Source: Sphingobium sp. CR2-8 (lineage in GTDB: Bacteria > Pseudomonadota > Alphaproteobacteria > Sphingomonadales > Sphingomonadaceae). From it: 64,000 bases of DNA. The translations under genes were made by a program, and so were the position numbers. The notes below the pieces were generated by a model. That model had not been told where the DNA came from. It saw only the letters and a program-made list of their open reading frames with translations, and made no database searches. Of this stretch, positions 54,506-64,000 are shown one piece after another (positions within the stretch are counted from its first letter, which is position 1; each line of letters opens with the position of its first letter). The DNA lies in NCBI RefSeq assembly GCF_035818615.1, contig NZ_JAYKZY010000002.1:3226501-3290500 (forward strand). Reading direction: 5' to 3'.

Positions 54506-56167
54506 TTACAGGGTGCGGAAGGCATTGGTGATCGGGTAACGGCGGTCGCGGCCGAAATTGCGGGTGCCGAGCTTTACGCCCGGCGGCGACTGGCGGCGCT
54601 TATATTCGGCGATGTAGAGCAATCGCTCGATCCGGGCCACGGTGTCGCGATCGAAACCGCGCGCGACCAGTTGCTCGACCGACAATTCCTCCTCGACCAG
54701 GCCATAGAGGATCGGGTCCAGCACTTCATAGGGGGGCAGGCTGTCGTCGTCGCGCTGGTTGTCGCGCAGTTCGGCGCTGGGGGGCTTGGTGATGACACGG
54801 TCCGGCATGACCGGACCGGCAGGACCAAAGCCTTCGCCGAGCGAGGGGAGATGGTCGTTGCGCCAGCGGCAAAGGTCGAAGACGGTGGTCTTATACGCAT
54901 CCTTGAGCACCGAGTAGCCGCCCGCCATGTCGCCATAGATGGTGGCATAGCCCACCGACATCTCGCTCTTGTTGCCGGTGGTCAGCAACATGTGGCCGAA
55001 CTTGTTGGATAGGGCCATCAGGGTGAGGCCCCGGATACGCGACTGGATATTTTCTTCGGCCAGGTCGCGCTGGCGCCCCTCGAACGCGGGAGCCAACATC
55101 GTGTCGAAGGCGTCGACCGCCGGTTCGATCGGGATCGTGTCGTAGCGAACGCCGAGCAGGCGCGCGCATTCCACCGCGTCGTCCAGACTGTCCTGGCTGG
55201 TGAAGCGCGAGGGCATCATCACGCACCAGACCCGGTCGGCGCCAAGCGCGTCGACGGCGACGGCTGCGGACAGCGCGGAATCGATGCCGCCCGACAGGCC
55301 CAGCACTACGCCGGGGAAGCGGTTGCGGTTCACATAGTCGCGCAGGCCCAGCACCATGGCGTTGTAGATATCGGCCGGATGCTCATCCAGTGCGTGCGGC
55401 TCGCCGGGTAGGCATATCCATCGGCCGTCCGATTTTTCCCATGTCGTCAGCACCAGCGCTTCCTCCCAATCGGGAAGTTGCTGCGCGACGCTCACATCGC
55501 CGTTCATCACGAAGGATGCGCCGTCGAAGACGATTTCGTCCTGCCCGCCAACGCGATTGAGATAGACGAGCGGCAGGCCGGTTTCGCGTACGCGCGTGCC
55601 CGCGACGGCATTGAGGCGGCGGTCGTCCTTGTCGATCTCATAGGGACTGCCATTGGGGCTGATCAGGATCTCCGCGCCTTCGCTGCGCAGATGCGCGGTG
55701 ACGAAGGGAAACCAGATATCCTCGCAGATCGGCACGCCGATCTTCACGCCCTTGAAATCGATCGGCGTAGGCAGCGGGCCGGGCGCGAACAGCCGCTTTT
55801 CATCGAAGGTGCCGTAATTGGGCAGTTCGCGCTTCTGCCGGATGGCTGTGACCGCGCCATCCTCCAGCAAGGCGACGACGTTGAATAGCACGCCCTGCGA
55901 CGCGACGACGGTGCCGACCAGCATCGCCGGGCCGCCGTCCGCAGTCGCCTGCGCCAGACGGTCCAGTTCCTGATTGGCGCGATCGACAAGGGCGGGTTTC
56001 AGCACCAGATCCTCTGGCGGATAACCGATCAGTTGCAGTTCGGGATAGACGATGAGGTCCGCGCCCTGCGCCCGCTCGCGCCAGGCCAGCATGGCGTCGG
56101 CATTGGCGGCAAGGTCGCCCACGGACTGGGTCATCTGGGCAAGCGCGATCACGAGTTTGTCGGTCAT
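54506..56167 (-). CDS. nadE: Glutamine-dependent NAD+ synthetase
   Basis: 553 aa in two domains. The N-terminal nitrilase-type glutaminase has VYPELQLIGYPPEDL (Glu), QKRELPNYGTFDEKRLF (Lys) and VPICEDIWFP (Cys). The C-terminal synthetase has the ATP PP-loop LGLSGGIDSALSAAVA. TTGNKSEMSVGYATIYGDMAGGYSVLKDAYKT follows. It makes NAD from deamido-NAD. Co-directional with gltX. Upstream lies an intergenic block of AAAATGCTC repeats. Confidence 0.97.
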   Translation of the reverse strand: MTDKLVIALAQMTQSVGDLAANADAMLAWRERAQGADLIVYPELQLIGYPPEDLVLKPALVDRANQELDRLAQATADGGPAMLVGTVVASQGVLFNVVALLEDGAVTAIRQKRELPNYGTFDEKRLFAPGPLPTPIDFKGVKIGVPICEDIWFPFVTAHLRSEGAEILISPNGSPYEIDKDDRRLNAVAGTRVRETGLPLVYLNRVGGQDEIVFDGASFVMNGDVSVAQQLPDWEEALVLTTWEKSDGRWICLPGEPHALDEHPADIYNAMVLGLRDYVNRNRFPGVVLGLSGGIDSALSAAVAVDALGADRVWCVMMPSRFTSQDSLDDAVECARLLGVRYDTIPIEPAVDAFDTMLAPAFEGRQRDLAEENIQSRIRGLTLMALSNKFGHMLLTTGNKSEMSVGYATIYGDMAGGYSVLKDAYKTTVFDLCRWRNDHLPSLGEGFGPAGPVMPDRVITKPPSAELRDNQRDDDSLPPYEVLDPILYGLVEEELSVEQLVARGFDRDTVARIERLLYIAEYKRRQSPPGVKLGTRNFGRDRRYPITNAFRTL

Positions 56168-56178
56168 GCCCGCGCCCT

Positions 56179-56267
56179 AGAGCATTTTTTGCTACAGCCA
56201 AAATGCTCTGTTTTTCGATGCCGCATTTTCGAACCCAACGACCGCGTGGCGACCGTTCTGAAAATGC
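56179..56267. repeat. Nested inverted repeats with an AAAATGCTC core
   Basis: AGAGCATTTT (56179-56188) pairs with AAAATGCTCT (56200-56209), followed by GTTTTT. GCATTTTCGAAC (56223-56234) pairs with GTTCTGAAAATGC (56255-56267). The core appears in alternating orientation four times in about 90 bp between divergent nadE and prs. Confidence 0.75.
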
Positions 56268-56389
56268 TCCGGCCATTTTACCCGATGGCGCAAAAGCGCC
56301 TTTCCACATCGGACCGACACCGCTAAAGGGGCCGCGTTTCGCGCATCGTCATCAATTCGTCACGCCAATCAGTTTGGGGGGTTTTCGCC

Positions 56390-57326
56390 ATGAAACTCAT
56401 GACCGGCAATTCGAACAAGCCGCTTGCGGCCGCCATCGCCGACTATATCGAGATTCCCCTGACCGACGCCAGCGTCCGCCGTTTCGCGGATGAGGAAGTG
56501 TTCGTGGAAATCCATGAAAATGTCCGTGGCGAAGACGTGTTCGTCATCCAGTCGACGGCCTATCCGACCAACGACAATCTGATGGAATTGCTGATCATGA
56601 TCGATGCGCTGAAACGCGCGTCGGCCAAGCGAATCACCGCCGTCGTCCCCTATTTCGGCTATGCCCGGCAGGATCGGAAGCCCGGTCCCCGCACCCCGAT
56701 CAGCGCCAAGCTGGTCGCCAACCTCATCACCACGGCTGGCGCCGACCGCGTCCTGTCGGTCGATCTGCATGCCGGGCAGATCCAGGGCTTTTTCGATATT
56801 CCGACCGACAATCTGTTCGGTGCACCGGTGATGTCGGCCGACATCCAGGCGCGGTTCGGCGACAAGAATATCATGGTCGTGTCGCCCGACGTCGGCGGCG
56901 TGGTGCGCGCCCGCGCGCTGGCGAAGCGACTCGACAACGCGCCGCTCGCCATCGTCGACAAGCGCCGCGAGCGCGCGGGCGAATCGGAAGTGATGAACAT
57001 CATTGGCGACGTGAAGGGGCGTTTCTGCATCCTGATCGACGATATCGTCGATTCGGCCGGTACGCTGTGCAACGCCGCTGCGGCGCTGAAGGCGGCCGGC
57101 GCGGAAGACGTGATCGCCTATGTCAGCCATGGCGTGTTGTCGGGCGGCGCAGTCGCGCGGGTCGAAGCGTCGGAGCTGCTGGAACTGGTCATCACCGATT
57201 TCGATCCAGGGCACCGATGCGGTGATCGATGCCAAGCATATCCGCCATCTGCCCATCGCCCCGCTGCTGGGCGAAGCGATCAAGCGCATCGCAGATGAAA
57301 GTTCGGTGTCCAGCCTGTTTGACTGA
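56390..57326 (+). pseudogene. prs: Ribose-phosphate pyrophosphokinase, one frameshift near the 3' end
   Basis: The first frame gives [41 protein letters not shown] and the metal-binding [18 protein letters not shown]. The PRPP loop [17 protein letters not shown] and LELVITD follow. The expected next residues, [21 protein letters not shown] to SSVSSLFD, are in the +1-shifted frame to 57326. The cause is one extra T in the TTT at 57199-57201; with TT the gene is 311 aa, the normal length. PRPP synthase is essential in most bacteria, so a sequence error is much more likely than a dead gene. It feeds hisG, purines, pyrimidines and NAD. Confidence 0.93.
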
Positions 57327-57332
57327 GGACGG

Positions 57333-57569
57333 TCAGGCGGCTGGCAGCAGGACCAGCGGCACCGTCAATATCATGACGAGCGCGATGACGATCCGCTGAC
57401 CGCGCGATACGCCGAGCGGCTTGTCGCGCCAGATCATGGGGCAGGCAAGCAGCGCAAAGACCAGCAGCATGTTGGACAGCGTCACCGATCCACCGATCGG
57501 GAGATCCTGACGCAAGGCCAGGCCCGCGAACAGGCCGACGAAGCTCAATATCCAGCCGACGATCGCCAT
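57333..57569 (-). CDS. Small hypothetical membrane protein
   Basis: 78 aa from ATG 57567-57569, which is better placed after the AAAGGGG motif than ATG 57575. There are three hydrophobic segments, IVGWILSFVGLFAGLAL, SNMLLVFALLACPMIW and QRIVIALVMILTVPLVLLP. Unrecognised. Convergent with prs, with six bases between stops, and upstream of the VOC gene's stop. Confidence 0.7.
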   Translation of the reverse strand: MAIVGWILSFVGLFAGLALRQDLPIGGSVTLSNMLLVFALLACPMIWRDKPLGVSRGQRIVIALVMILTVPLVLLPAA

Positions 57570-57635
57570 GTACATGCCCCTTTCTTGTCGGAGCCTAGAA
57601 CGGCCGGGTTGCCGAAGGCTTAACCGGCGCAGGGC

Positions 57636-58055
57636 CTAATGCCAGGGATCGTAGCTGCCGAAGCTCCAGACATTACCCTCCGGATCGAGCGCAGTGTAGC
57701 CGCGCCCCGGATAGCCGTCATTATCCTGGGGTTCCTGCACCACCACCGCGCCTTCGTTGCGGGCATGGAGGCAATGGGCGTCGGGATCGTGGACGACGAC
57801 ATAGACACTTGCGGTGACCGCGCCGAGATCGCGGGCGGTGCCCCAGGTGTAGAGCGATTCGCCCGCCATGTCCCGGATGCTGCCCACCATGATCATGCCA
57901 TCACCCAGCACCAGTTGCGCATGATGGATGATGGTGGGATCGGTGTCGTCGGGATAGACGGCGTGGCGCGCAAAGCCGAAGGCGTCGCACAGGAAATAGA
58001 TCGCGGCGGGGGCGTCGGCGTAGCGCAGGCATGGGATGACGGGTGAACCGGGCAT
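57636..58055 (-). CDS. VOC-superfamily (glyoxalase/bleomycin-resistance-like) protein
   Basis: 139 aa. One VOC module pair: VIPCLRYADAPAAIYFLCDAFGFARHAVYPDD, then HHAQLVLGDGMIMVGS, YVVVHDPDAHCLHARNEGAVV and YTALDPEGNVWSFGSYDPWH. This is the PhnB/YdfO-like type of glyoxalase-fold protein. Metal use and substrate are unknown. Divergent from hisN with 68 bp between starts. Confidence 0.88.
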   Translation of the reverse strand: MPGSPVIPCLRYADAPAAIYFLCDAFGFARHAVYPDDTDPTIIHHAQLVLGDGMIMVGSIRDMAGESLYTWGTARDLGAVTASVYVVVHDPDAHCLHARNEGAVVVQEPQDNDGYPGRGYTALDPEGNVWSFGSYDPWH

Positions 58056-58123
58056 CGTCCTCTCCTTCTCGGCATCTGCCGTTCAGTCTAGCGCATCCCC
58101 GTCCGAGCCGCTAGGCGAAGGGC

Positions 58124-58944
58124 ATGACCACCCGCGACGACCTGACCCTCGCCAACCGCCTTGCCGACGCCGCCGGCGCCGCCATCCGCCCCTTTTTCCG
58201 CGCGCGCTACGATCTGGAGATCAAGGCGGACAAGTCGCCGGTGACGGAAGCGGACCGCGCCGCAGAAGCCGCGATCCGCGCGATCCTGGAAAAAGAGCGC
58301 CCGGACGACGGCATCATCGGGGAGGAATATGGGTCGATACGCGAAAATGCCGAGCGGGTGTGGATTCTCGATCCGATCGACGGCACGCGCAGCTTCATTG
58401 CCGGACGACCGATCTTCGGCACGCTAATCGCGCTGACGCAGGGGGGATGGCCGACCATCGGCATCATCGACCAGCCGATCGCGCAGGAACGCTGGGCGGG
58501 GATGAGCGGGCAGCCCACGACCTTCAACGGCAAGCCGGTGCGGACCCGAGCGTGCAAGGCGCTGGAGGGCGCGGGCATCGCCACGACCAGCCCGCATCTC
58601 TTCGCCGACGACGACGTGCCGCATTATATGGCGCTGGTTGCCGCCGTGTCCGGGGCGCGCCGCGCCAGGGGCCGGTCTATGGCGGGGACTGCTATAATTA
58701 CGGCCTGCTGGCGTCGGGCTTCCTGGATATCGTCATCGAATCGGGCCTGCAAAGCTATGATTTCGCGGCACTGGTGCCCGTGGTCGAGGGCGCGGGCGGC
58801 CTGATGTGCGACTGGAACGGCGAGCCGTTGACGGCGGATAGCGAGGGCCATGTCCTGGCGCTGGGCGACCCGGCCCGGCTGGAGGATGTGCTGGAGGCGC
58901 TGCATGCCGCCGGACATCATGACGGCCATGGTCACGATCACTGA
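58124..58944 (+). pseudogene. hisN: Histidinol-phosphatase of the inositol-monophosphatase family, one frameshift
   Basis: The first frame gives VTEADRAAEAAIRAIL, GIIGEEYGS and the metal motif ILDPIDGTRSFIAGRPIFGTLIAL. It runs to HYMALVAAVSG (about 58654). The shifted frame continues RQGPVYGGDCYNYGLLASGF, DFAALVPVVEGAGGLMCDWNG and a His-rich tail AAGHHDGHGHDH. A G run of four at 58651-58654 that was five would restore a 273-codon gene. It dephosphorylates histidinol phosphate; hisG and hisD are 52 kb away. Likely a homopolymer error. Confidence 0.88.
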
Positions 58945-58986
58945 CCAACCTGGCTAAAGCAGCCGCCCGCTAGCGGCACGCTGCCA

Positions 58987-61137
58987 TCAGAAGATGCCCA
59001 GGAATTTCTTGTCCTGCCGCTTCTGCTCGCCCTGGCTGCCCTTCCCCTTTTCGTCCTTGGCCGTGGTGCCGCGCCCGACATCGTCGCGCGGCTGCCCATC
59101 CTTGGTCCGCTGCGCCTGCGCCTGTGCGCCCGCCAGGACGGGGCCGCAAGCCGCGCCCTTGGCGTCGCCTGCATCGATGAAGGCAATGAGCGACGCGATG
59201 GGCGTGCCCACGATGCCCAATGCCACCGCCGCGCCACCGCGCGACAACAGTTCAGGGCTGATCACGCTGATGCCGGGCTTGGCGAAATAGCCGTTAATGC
59301 CGATGGGCGACTGGCCGGAAAAGAGGCTGATCTTCTTGGCGTCGGCGCGGAAGGCCAGGTCCAGGCTTTCGTTCTTGAATGAAAAGCCGCCGCGCCCGAT
59401 CATGACATTCTTCTTCGTATCGATCAGGATCGGGTCGGCCGCCGCCACGCCGTTGCGCACGGTGAAGGCGATCAGGCCGCAGTTGATCTCGACCGGCTGC
59501 TTCAGCTTACCCGAAAACATCTTGGTCGCGAAGGTCCCGATGTCGAGCTCCGAAAGCTGGACGTTGCGCGCCCACATGGAGCCGGCCGGCAGCACCACAG
59601 CGATCCGCCCGTTCGCCGCGGCCAGCGAATCATGCAGCGAATCGCCGATGCCGGTCATCTGAATTCGCCCCTTGATCGTGCCGTTGGTGCCCGAATCGGC
59701 CACGCCCCAGCGCGCCAGCAGCTTGCCCATGGGGGTGGGCGACAGGCGGATGTCGTAGGTGGTGCGCACCGGCTGTTTGCGCGCGTCAATCTCTATGTCC
59801 GACGCCACATGCCCGCCGGACATATCGAACGTGAGCGGCGACAGGACGAGCAGGCTGTTGTCCAGTTTGACCGTCACCGCTCCGTTGGAAATGGGCAGAT
59901 TGGGCGCGCGGATGGTGCGCGCCGTGTAACGGACGTTGGCGTCGAAATTGCGGATCGCCTCCACCCGGAGCGGCGTGTCCGGCAGGACGCGCGGCGCGCC
60001 GCCGATTTGCTCGATAGCGCCGGCCGCGCCCTGCGCCGCCAGTCGTTCAGGATCATAGCCGAAGAAGGGACCGGCATCGACGATGTCCATCTTTTGCGTG
60101 GCGAGATCGGCGTCGATCAGCAGCCGCCCCTTGGGCAGCGAAACGGTCATCTTGCCCGCCAGGTCGCTGTCGCCGAATGTGCCCTTCAAATGGGTGAAGC
60201 GCCACTCCTCTCCGACCTTGGTCAGCGCGGAGGTGAAGCGGTAGCGCCGCGTGTCGGGGATAGCGACGCCCAGGAAATCGAACAACAGGCTGAGATTGGG
60301 ACCATGAGTGACGAGACGCAGGTCGCTGCCTTCCAATTCGGTAGCCCCCGGCAGCGTGCCCGTAACCTCCAGCACCGTGGCGCCTGCGACCGCGCGCATG
60401 GACAGGGCGTTCTTGCCCCGGCTGATGGTCTGGTTGGGCGACAACAGCCCGCCCATGACCTTGAAGGGGCGACCGCGCATCGTCCCCGTGCCGGAAAAGC
60501 GCACATCGCTGGCGAAGCGCGTGTCCTGCGCCTTCACCGTCTCGAACCCGATATCGGTGGCGAGCTGCATCCGGGGATCGCGATAGCGCAGCGTCGTGCC
60601 CGCCAGCAGCGCGCGGCGCACCAGCGGCAGGTTGAGCGGCTCGCCCTTTTTGCCAGGATCGCCGAATGTCCACGTGTTACTGGCATGATCGCGCGACCAT
60701 TCCAGATCGACAGCACCATTGCGCAATTCCAGCCAGGGCACGCGATATTTGCGGCCGAAGAGCAGGCTGAACGGCGCGATCCGGCTGTCGATCAGGTCGG
60801 CGCGGAACAGGTCCGGGCGGCTGGCCCAGGCCGGATTGGCAACGCGCATGTCCTGAGCCAGGAACTTGATGCTGAACGGTGCGAAATAGAGCTGGAAATC
60901 CCCGCCAACGTGCACCGGTCGTTGCAACTGGCCGGTGACGATCCGCTCGAACGGCCTTTTCAGGAACCGGCCCTTGGTGATGAACAGGATCAGCCACAGC
61001 GCGAAGAGGATGCCGACGATCCACAGGATGATCCGCAACGGCAGTGGCAGGCGGCGGTAGCGATCATGGGCGCGTAGCATATGGGCATGCACGCCGCCGG
61101 ATGGCGCAACGGATGGATTGGGATCGATGTCGGCCAT
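58987..61137 (-). CDS. AsmA-family envelope protein
   Basis: 716 aa. An N-terminal cytosolic stretch and one membrane helix ([20 protein letters not shown]) are followed by a very long periplasmic beta-rich region. [20 protein letters not shown] near the start and [31 protein letters not shown] toward the C-terminus are the AsmA-type blocks. The tail is charged and low-complexity ([20 protein letters not shown]). These proteins act in outer-membrane lipid homeostasis, as proposed for AsmA/TamB-like lipid bridges. No neighbour explains its role. Confidence 0.88.
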   Translation of the reverse strand: MADIDPNPSVAPSGGVHAHMLRAHDRYRRLPLPLRIILWIVGILFALWLILFITKGRFLKRPFERIVTGQLQRPVHVGGDFQLYFAPFSIKFLAQDMRVANPAWASRPDLFRADLIDSRIAPFSLLFGRKYRVPWLELRNGAVDLEWSRDHASNTWTFGDPGKKGEPLNLPLVRRALLAGTTLRYRDPRMQLATDIGFETVKAQDTRFASDVRFSGTGTMRGRPFKVMGGLLSPNQTISRGKNALSMRAVAGATVLEVTGTLPGATELEGSDLRLVTHGPNLSLLFDFLGVAIPDTRRYRFTSALTKVGEEWRFTHLKGTFGDSDLAGKMTVSLPKGRLLIDADLATQKMDIVDAGPFFGYDPERLAAQGAAGAIEQIGGAPRVLPDTPLRVEAIRNFDANVRYTARTIRAPNLPISNGAVTVKLDNSLLVLSPLTFDMSGGHVASDIEIDARKQPVRTTYDIRLSPTPMGKLLARWGVADSGTNGTIKGRIQMTGIGDSLHDSLAAANGRIAVVLPAGSMWARNVQLSELDIGTFATKMFSGKLKQPVEINCGLIAFTVRNGVAAADPILIDTKKNVMIGRGGFSFKNESLDLAFRADAKKISLFSGQSPIGINGYFAKPGISVISPELLSRGGAAVALGIVGTPIASLIAFIDAGDAKGAACGPVLAGAQAQAQRTKDGQPRDDVGRGTTAKDEKGKGSQGEQKRQDKKFLGIF

Positions 61138-61179
61138 GGCAGGCGTAACGCCGCGCCTTGCGCTTTAGGTCCGAATCGT

Positions 61180-61208
61180 CTTGCTTTCCAGCCATCGTCC
61201 GACTATGC
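61180..61208 (+). promoter_or_regulatory. Candidate sigma-70-type promoter of rpmI-rplT
   Basis: CTTGCT (61180-61185) and CTATGC (61203-61208) are spaced by 17 bases, about 90 bp upstream of the rpmI start. Moderate match to the alphaproteobacterial housekeeping consensus. No competing gene starts here. Confidence 0.4.
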
Positions 61209-61296
61209 GCGCCGTTCGCGAGTATTCAGTGAGACCGCCCGGCTAACTAGGGCTGCCGGGGCTGTCTGTAATCGTCGCGCAGATAAGGAGACGAAA

Positions 61297-61500
61297 ATGC
61301 CCAAGATGAAGACCAAGAGCGGTGTGAAGAAGCGCTTCAAGTTCACCGCGACCGGCAAGGTCAAGCACGGCGTCGCTGGCAAGCGTCACCGCCTGATCAG
61401 CCATAACGCAAAATATATTCGCCAGAACCGTGGCACTTCCGTGCTGTCCGATGCCGACGTGGCTCACGTCCGCCTCTGGGCACCCTACGGCCTGAAGTAA
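61297..61500 (+). CDS. rpmI: Ribosomal protein bL35
   Basis: 67 aa. [20 protein letters not shown] and [27 protein letters not shown] are unmistakable bL35. ATG 61297 has AAGGAG seven bases upstream; the longer open frame back to 61081 is not coding. Followed by rplT after 13 bp. The infC gene that heads this operon in many bacteria is not here. Confidence 0.98.
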   Translation: MPKMKTKSGVKKRFKFTATGKVKHGVAGKRHRLISHNAKYIRQNRGTSVLSDADVAHVRLWAPYGLK

Positions 61501-61513
61501 GGAGTAGAGGACA

Positions 61514-61876
61514 ATGGCACGCGTAAAACGTGGTGTAACCACCAAGGCGAAGCATAAGCGGTTGCTGGTTCAGGCGAAGGGCTATTATGGCCGTCGCAAG
61601 AACACCATCCGTATCGCTCGCCAGGCCGTCGAAAAGGCCGGCCAGTACGCCTATCGCGATCGTAAGGTTAAGAAGCGTTCGTTCCGTGGTCTGTGGATCC
61701 AGCGCATCAACGCGGGTGTCCGCGCCGAAGGCCTGACCTATTCGCAGTTCATGCACGGCCTCAAGCTCGCCGGTGTGCAGCTGGACCGTAAGGTTCTGGC
61801 CGACATTGCGATGCACGAAGGCGAGGCGTTTAGCGCCATCATCGCCCAGGCGAAGGCTGCGCTGCCCGCAGCCTGA
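61514..61876 (+). CDS. rplT: Ribosomal protein bL20
   Basis: 120 aa. [51 protein letters not shown] is diagnostic, with the long basic N-terminal helix that threads into 23S rRNA. The globular end contains [20 protein letters not shown]. Co-transcribed with rpmI; a terminator follows. Confidence 0.98.
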   Translation: MARVKRGVTTKAKHKRLLVQAKGYYGRRKNTIRIARQAVEKAGQYAYRDRKVKKRSFRGLWIQRINAGVRAEGLTYSQFMHGLKLAGVQLDRKVLADIAMHEGEAFSAIIAQAKAALPAA

Positions 61877-61900
61877 GCGGACTGATCGCAAGATCGTCTC

Positions 61901-61940
61901 AAGGGGCGCCGGGGCAGATGCTTCCGGCGCCCTTTTTGTT
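61901..61940 (+). terminator. Terminator of rpmI-rplT
   Basis: GGGCGCCGG (61904-61912) pairs with CCGGCGCCC (61924-61932), followed by TTTTTGTTTTT. Confidence 0.9.
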
Positions 61941-61976
61941 TTTATGCCTCCTTTCGACCAGAGCGAAGGCGGGGGG

Positions 61977-62000
61977 CTTCGACAGGCTCAGCCCGAACGG
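61977..62000. repeat. Single dispersed repeat of the CTTCGACAGGCTCAG family
   Basis: CTTCGACAGGCTCAGCCCGAACGG lies between rplT and the LysE gene. It shares CGACA-GCTC and GAACGG with each half of the 54-bp palindrome at 3981-4034, in the sense of a half-element. Confidence 0.55.
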
Positions 62001-62038
62001 ATTTGAGGCTGACCGGATATGCCAGAGGGACCAATCCC

Positions 62039-62656
62039 ATGTCGCTGCATCTTTGGTGGTTGTATGTTACGGCGGTTTTCCTGATCTCGGCCACGCCGGG
62101 GCCAAACATGCTGCATGTGATGACGCAGAGCATCGCCCATGGCGCGCGCAAGGCACTGGCGACGATGGCGGGCCTGATGAGCGCGGTGCTGCTCTGCCTG
62201 GTCGCGTCGGCGCTGGGTCTGGGCGCGCTGCTCAAGGCCTCGCCCGGGCTGTTCGACATATTGCGCTATGTCGGTGTCGCCTATCTGCTGTGGCTCGGCA
62301 TCAAGGCGTGGCGTGCGCCGGTAGGGGACAGCACGGTGCGCGCGACGAACGCCCGTTCGGCCCGCGCGCTCTACGGCACGGGGCTGCTGACCGGCCTCGC
62401 CAACCCCAAGCTCATCATCTTTGCTGCCGCACTCTTCCCCCAGTTCATCGACCTGCACCGCCCCTTCTGGTTGCAGCTGACGATCCTGATCGCCAGTTTC
62501 GTGGTGATCGAAAGCTTCTGGTACGCCGTCTATGCGCTGGGCGGTCTGCGCCTGGCGCGCTGGCTGGAACCGGCGAACCGGCAGAGATTGTTCAATCGCG
62601 GCACCGGCTTGCTGTTCATCGGCTTTGGCGGCGCGCTGCTGGGCGCGCGGGCGTAA
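62039..62656 (+). CDS. LysE-family exporter
   Basis: 205 aa from ATG 62039; the frame extends to 62003 but LysE homology starts at LHLWWLYVTAVFLISATPGPNML. The TPGPNM motif, the GLANPKLIIFAAALFPQF block and six hydrophobic helices identify the LysE/RhtB family, which exports amino acids or homoserine lactones. Specificity cannot be read. Stand-alone gene between the ribosomal operon and pheS. Confidence 0.93.
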   Translation: MSLHLWWLYVTAVFLISATPGPNMLHVMTQSIAHGARKALATMAGLMSAVLLCLVASALGLGALLKASPGLFDILRYVGVAYLLWLGIKAWRAPVGDSTVRATNARSARALYGTGLLTGLANPKLIIFAAALFPQFIDLHRPFWLQLTILIASFVVIESFWYAVYALGGLRLARWLEPANRQRLFNRGTGLLFIGFGGALLGARA

Positions 62657-62737
62657 GCTTTCCCGGCCCTTTCCTTGATCGCCCAGCGTCGCTAAGGCCG
62701 CGGGCATGTTTCCGCCACAACATGCTCTGGAAGAAGA

Positions 62738-63832
62738 ATGACCGAAATTAGCGCATTGAAAGCCGGCCTGATCGCCGACATCGCCGCCGCCGACACGCTG
62801 GATGCCGTCGAGGCGTTGCGCGTGGGCGCGCTGGGCAAGAGCGGGGTCGTCACCGGCCTGTTGAAGACGCTGGGCCCGATGTCGCCGGAAGAGCGGATGG
62901 CGAAAGGCCCGCCGATCCAGGATCTGCGCGAAAGCGTGACGGCCGCCTTGGCAGAGAAGAAGGCCGCGTTGGAGCAGGCGGCGCTCGACGCCCGGCTCGC
63001 GTCCGAGCGCATCGACATGACCCTGCCCGCCGATCTTGGAGCGCAAGGATCGGTGCACCCGGTTGCCCAAGTGATGGACGAACTGGCGGAAATCTTTGCC
63101 GATCTCGGCTTCTCGGTCGCCACCGGGCCGGAGATCGAGGACGACTGGCATAACTTCACCGCGCTCAATATCCCGGAGACGCACCCGGCGCGCGCGATGC
63201 ACGACACCTTCTACTTCCCCGATGAGGAAGGCCAAAAGAAGATGCTGCTGCGCACCCACACGTCGCCGGTGCAGATCCGCACGATGATGAATGGCACGCC
63301 CCCGCCGATCCGAATCATCGCGCCCGGCCGCGTCTACCGCAGCGACTCAGATGCGACCCATACGCCGATGTTCCACCAGATCGAAGGCCTTGTCATCGAC
63401 AAGGATATTACGCTGGGGCACCTCAAATGGACGCTGGAGACGTTCCTCAAGGCGTTCTTCGAGCGGGAAGACATCGTCCTGCGCCTGCGCCCCAGCTATT
63501 TTCCCTTCACCGAACCATCGGTCGAGGTCGATGTCGGCTACACGCTGACCAACGGCCAGCGCGTCATCGGCGGGGACGGCGATGCGGCGGGTGGCGGCTG
63601 GCTGGAAGTGTTGGGTAGCGGCATGGTCAACCGCAAGGTGATCGAGGCCTGCGGGCTGGACCCTGACGAATGGCAGGGCTTCGCCTTCGGCACCGGGGTC
63701 GATCGCCTCGCCATGCTCAAATATGGGATGAACGACTTGCGCGCTTTCTTCGACGGCGATCTGCGCTGGCTGAAACATTATGGTTTTTCGGCGCTGGACG
63801 TACCCACGCTGAGCGGAGGAGTGGGCGCATGA
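62738..63832 (+). CDS. pheS: Phenylalanine-tRNA ligase alpha subunit
   Basis: 364 aa. An N-terminal coiled-coil arm includes [21 protein letters not shown]. The class-II catalytic core has [29 protein letters not shown] (motif 1 region). [13 protein letters not shown] (motif 2) and [16 protein letters not shown] (motif 3) follow. It forms the alpha2beta2 enzyme with PheT, whose ATG overlaps the pheS stop (ATGA at 63829-63832). Confidence 0.97.
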   Translation: MTEISALKAGLIADIAAADTLDAVEALRVGALGKSGVVTGLLKTLGPMSPEERMAKGPPIQDLRESVTAALAEKKAALEQAALDARLASERIDMTLPADLGAQGSVHPVAQVMDELAEIFADLGFSVATGPEIEDDWHNFTALNIPETHPARAMHDTFYFPDEEGQKKMLLRTHTSPVQIRTMMNGTPPPIRIIAPGRVYRSDSDATHTPMFHQIEGLVIDKDITLGHLKWTLETFLKAFFEREDIVLRLRPSYFPFTEPSVEVDVGYTLTNGQRVIGGDGDAAGGGWLEVLGSGMVNRKVIEACGLDPDEWQGFAFGTGVDRLAMLKYGMNDLRAFFDGDLRWLKHYGFSALDVPTLSGGVGA

Positions 63833-64000
63833 AGTTCACCCTGAGCTGGCTCAAGACGCATCTGGCGACCGATGCGGACCTTGCCACCATCCTCAAGACG
63901 CTGAACGCCATCGGGCTGGAGGTCGAGGGCGTCGAGAACCCGGCCGAAAAGCTGGCCGGGTTCAAGATCGCTAGGGTCCTGACGGCGGAGCGTCATCCGC
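63829..64000 (+). CDS. pheT: Phenylalanine-tRNA ligase beta subunit (5' end only)
   Basis: 57 codons before the right edge. [21 protein letters not shown] and [26 protein letters not shown] are the typical start of bacterial PheT, leading into the tRNA-binding EMAP-like domain. Translationally coupled to pheS. Confidence 0.95.
   Translation, partial: MKFTLSWLKTHLATDADLATILKTLNAIGLEVEGVENPAEKLAGFKIARVLTAERHP

Overview
The window is GC-rich chromosomal DNA from an alphaproteobacterium of the Sphingomonadales, most likely a Sphingobium/Sphingomonas-type organism. The pointers are a SciP/DUF1153 CtrA-modulator, a UrcA-family protein, a COQ9-family ubiquinone protein, an SdhAF4/DUF1674 homolog, a RibB protein with a degenerate GTP-cyclohydrolase-II half, an EcfG-type (GGAAC-N16-CGTT) promoter, and dispersed palindromic repeats of the kind common in sphingomonad intergenic DNA. 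It is almost all conserved core genome. I see no rRNA, tRNA, CRISPR array, prophage or classical insertion sequence.

Layout. 1-7290: ruvB (5' end only), a GIY-YIG nuclease gene inside a pair of inverted repeats, ruvA, a ClpP-fold protein, a DUF1345 membrane protein, then thiL, nusB, hisD, hisG and mnmA on the minus strand. 7445-8938: a small unknown ORF, sciP and two GlsB/YeaQ-type small membrane proteins. 9179-14983: an RND efflux adaptor and pump, then a DUF445 protein. 15254-20016: tonB, a small membrane protein and the riboflavin genes ribD, ribE, ribBX and ribH. 20139-25712: an old-yellow-enzyme reductase, an EamA transporter, COQ9, feoAB and ssb. 26040-30698: galU, an unknown, SdhAF4, htpX, rsmB and a PAS protein. 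30788-35264: rpe, a heparinase II/III-family gene and purH. 35442-40054: UrcA, a UDP-galactopyranose-mutase-like flavoprotein, GtrA, a GT-C-like membrane protein and msrB. 40073-46027: an ABC exporter, queG, a lipoprotein, an EI24 protein and an adenosine/sugar kinase. 46110-52237: a flippase, gpsA, tsaD, hemC, hemD and a mitofilin-like gene. 52376-58944: a hydrolase, gltX, nadE, prs, a VOC protein and hisN. 58987-64000: an AsmA protein, rpmI, rplT, a LysE exporter, pheS and the start of pheT.

How the genes work together. Several pathways sit in compact, often start-stop-overlapping operons: histidine (hisG-hisD, with hisN apart), riboflavin, heme (hemC-hemD-mitofilin), translation (rpmI-rplT, pheS-pheT, gltX, tsaD, rsmB, mnmA, queG) and iron uptake (feoAB, with a Fur-like box; tonB, with palindromic sites upstream).

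Two cross-cutting observations stand out. First, several families of REP/REPIN-like palindromes occupy intergenic spaces. One family brackets a GIY-YIG nuclease gene lodged between ruvA and ruvB, and the same repeat pair recurs without the gene at 43422-43508, so a nuclease-linked repeat element is plausible. Second, five otherwise intact core genes are frame-disrupted by six single-base changes. Four of these lie at runs of exactly five C and are each repaired by a sixth C, which points to homopolymer sequence errors rather than gene death.
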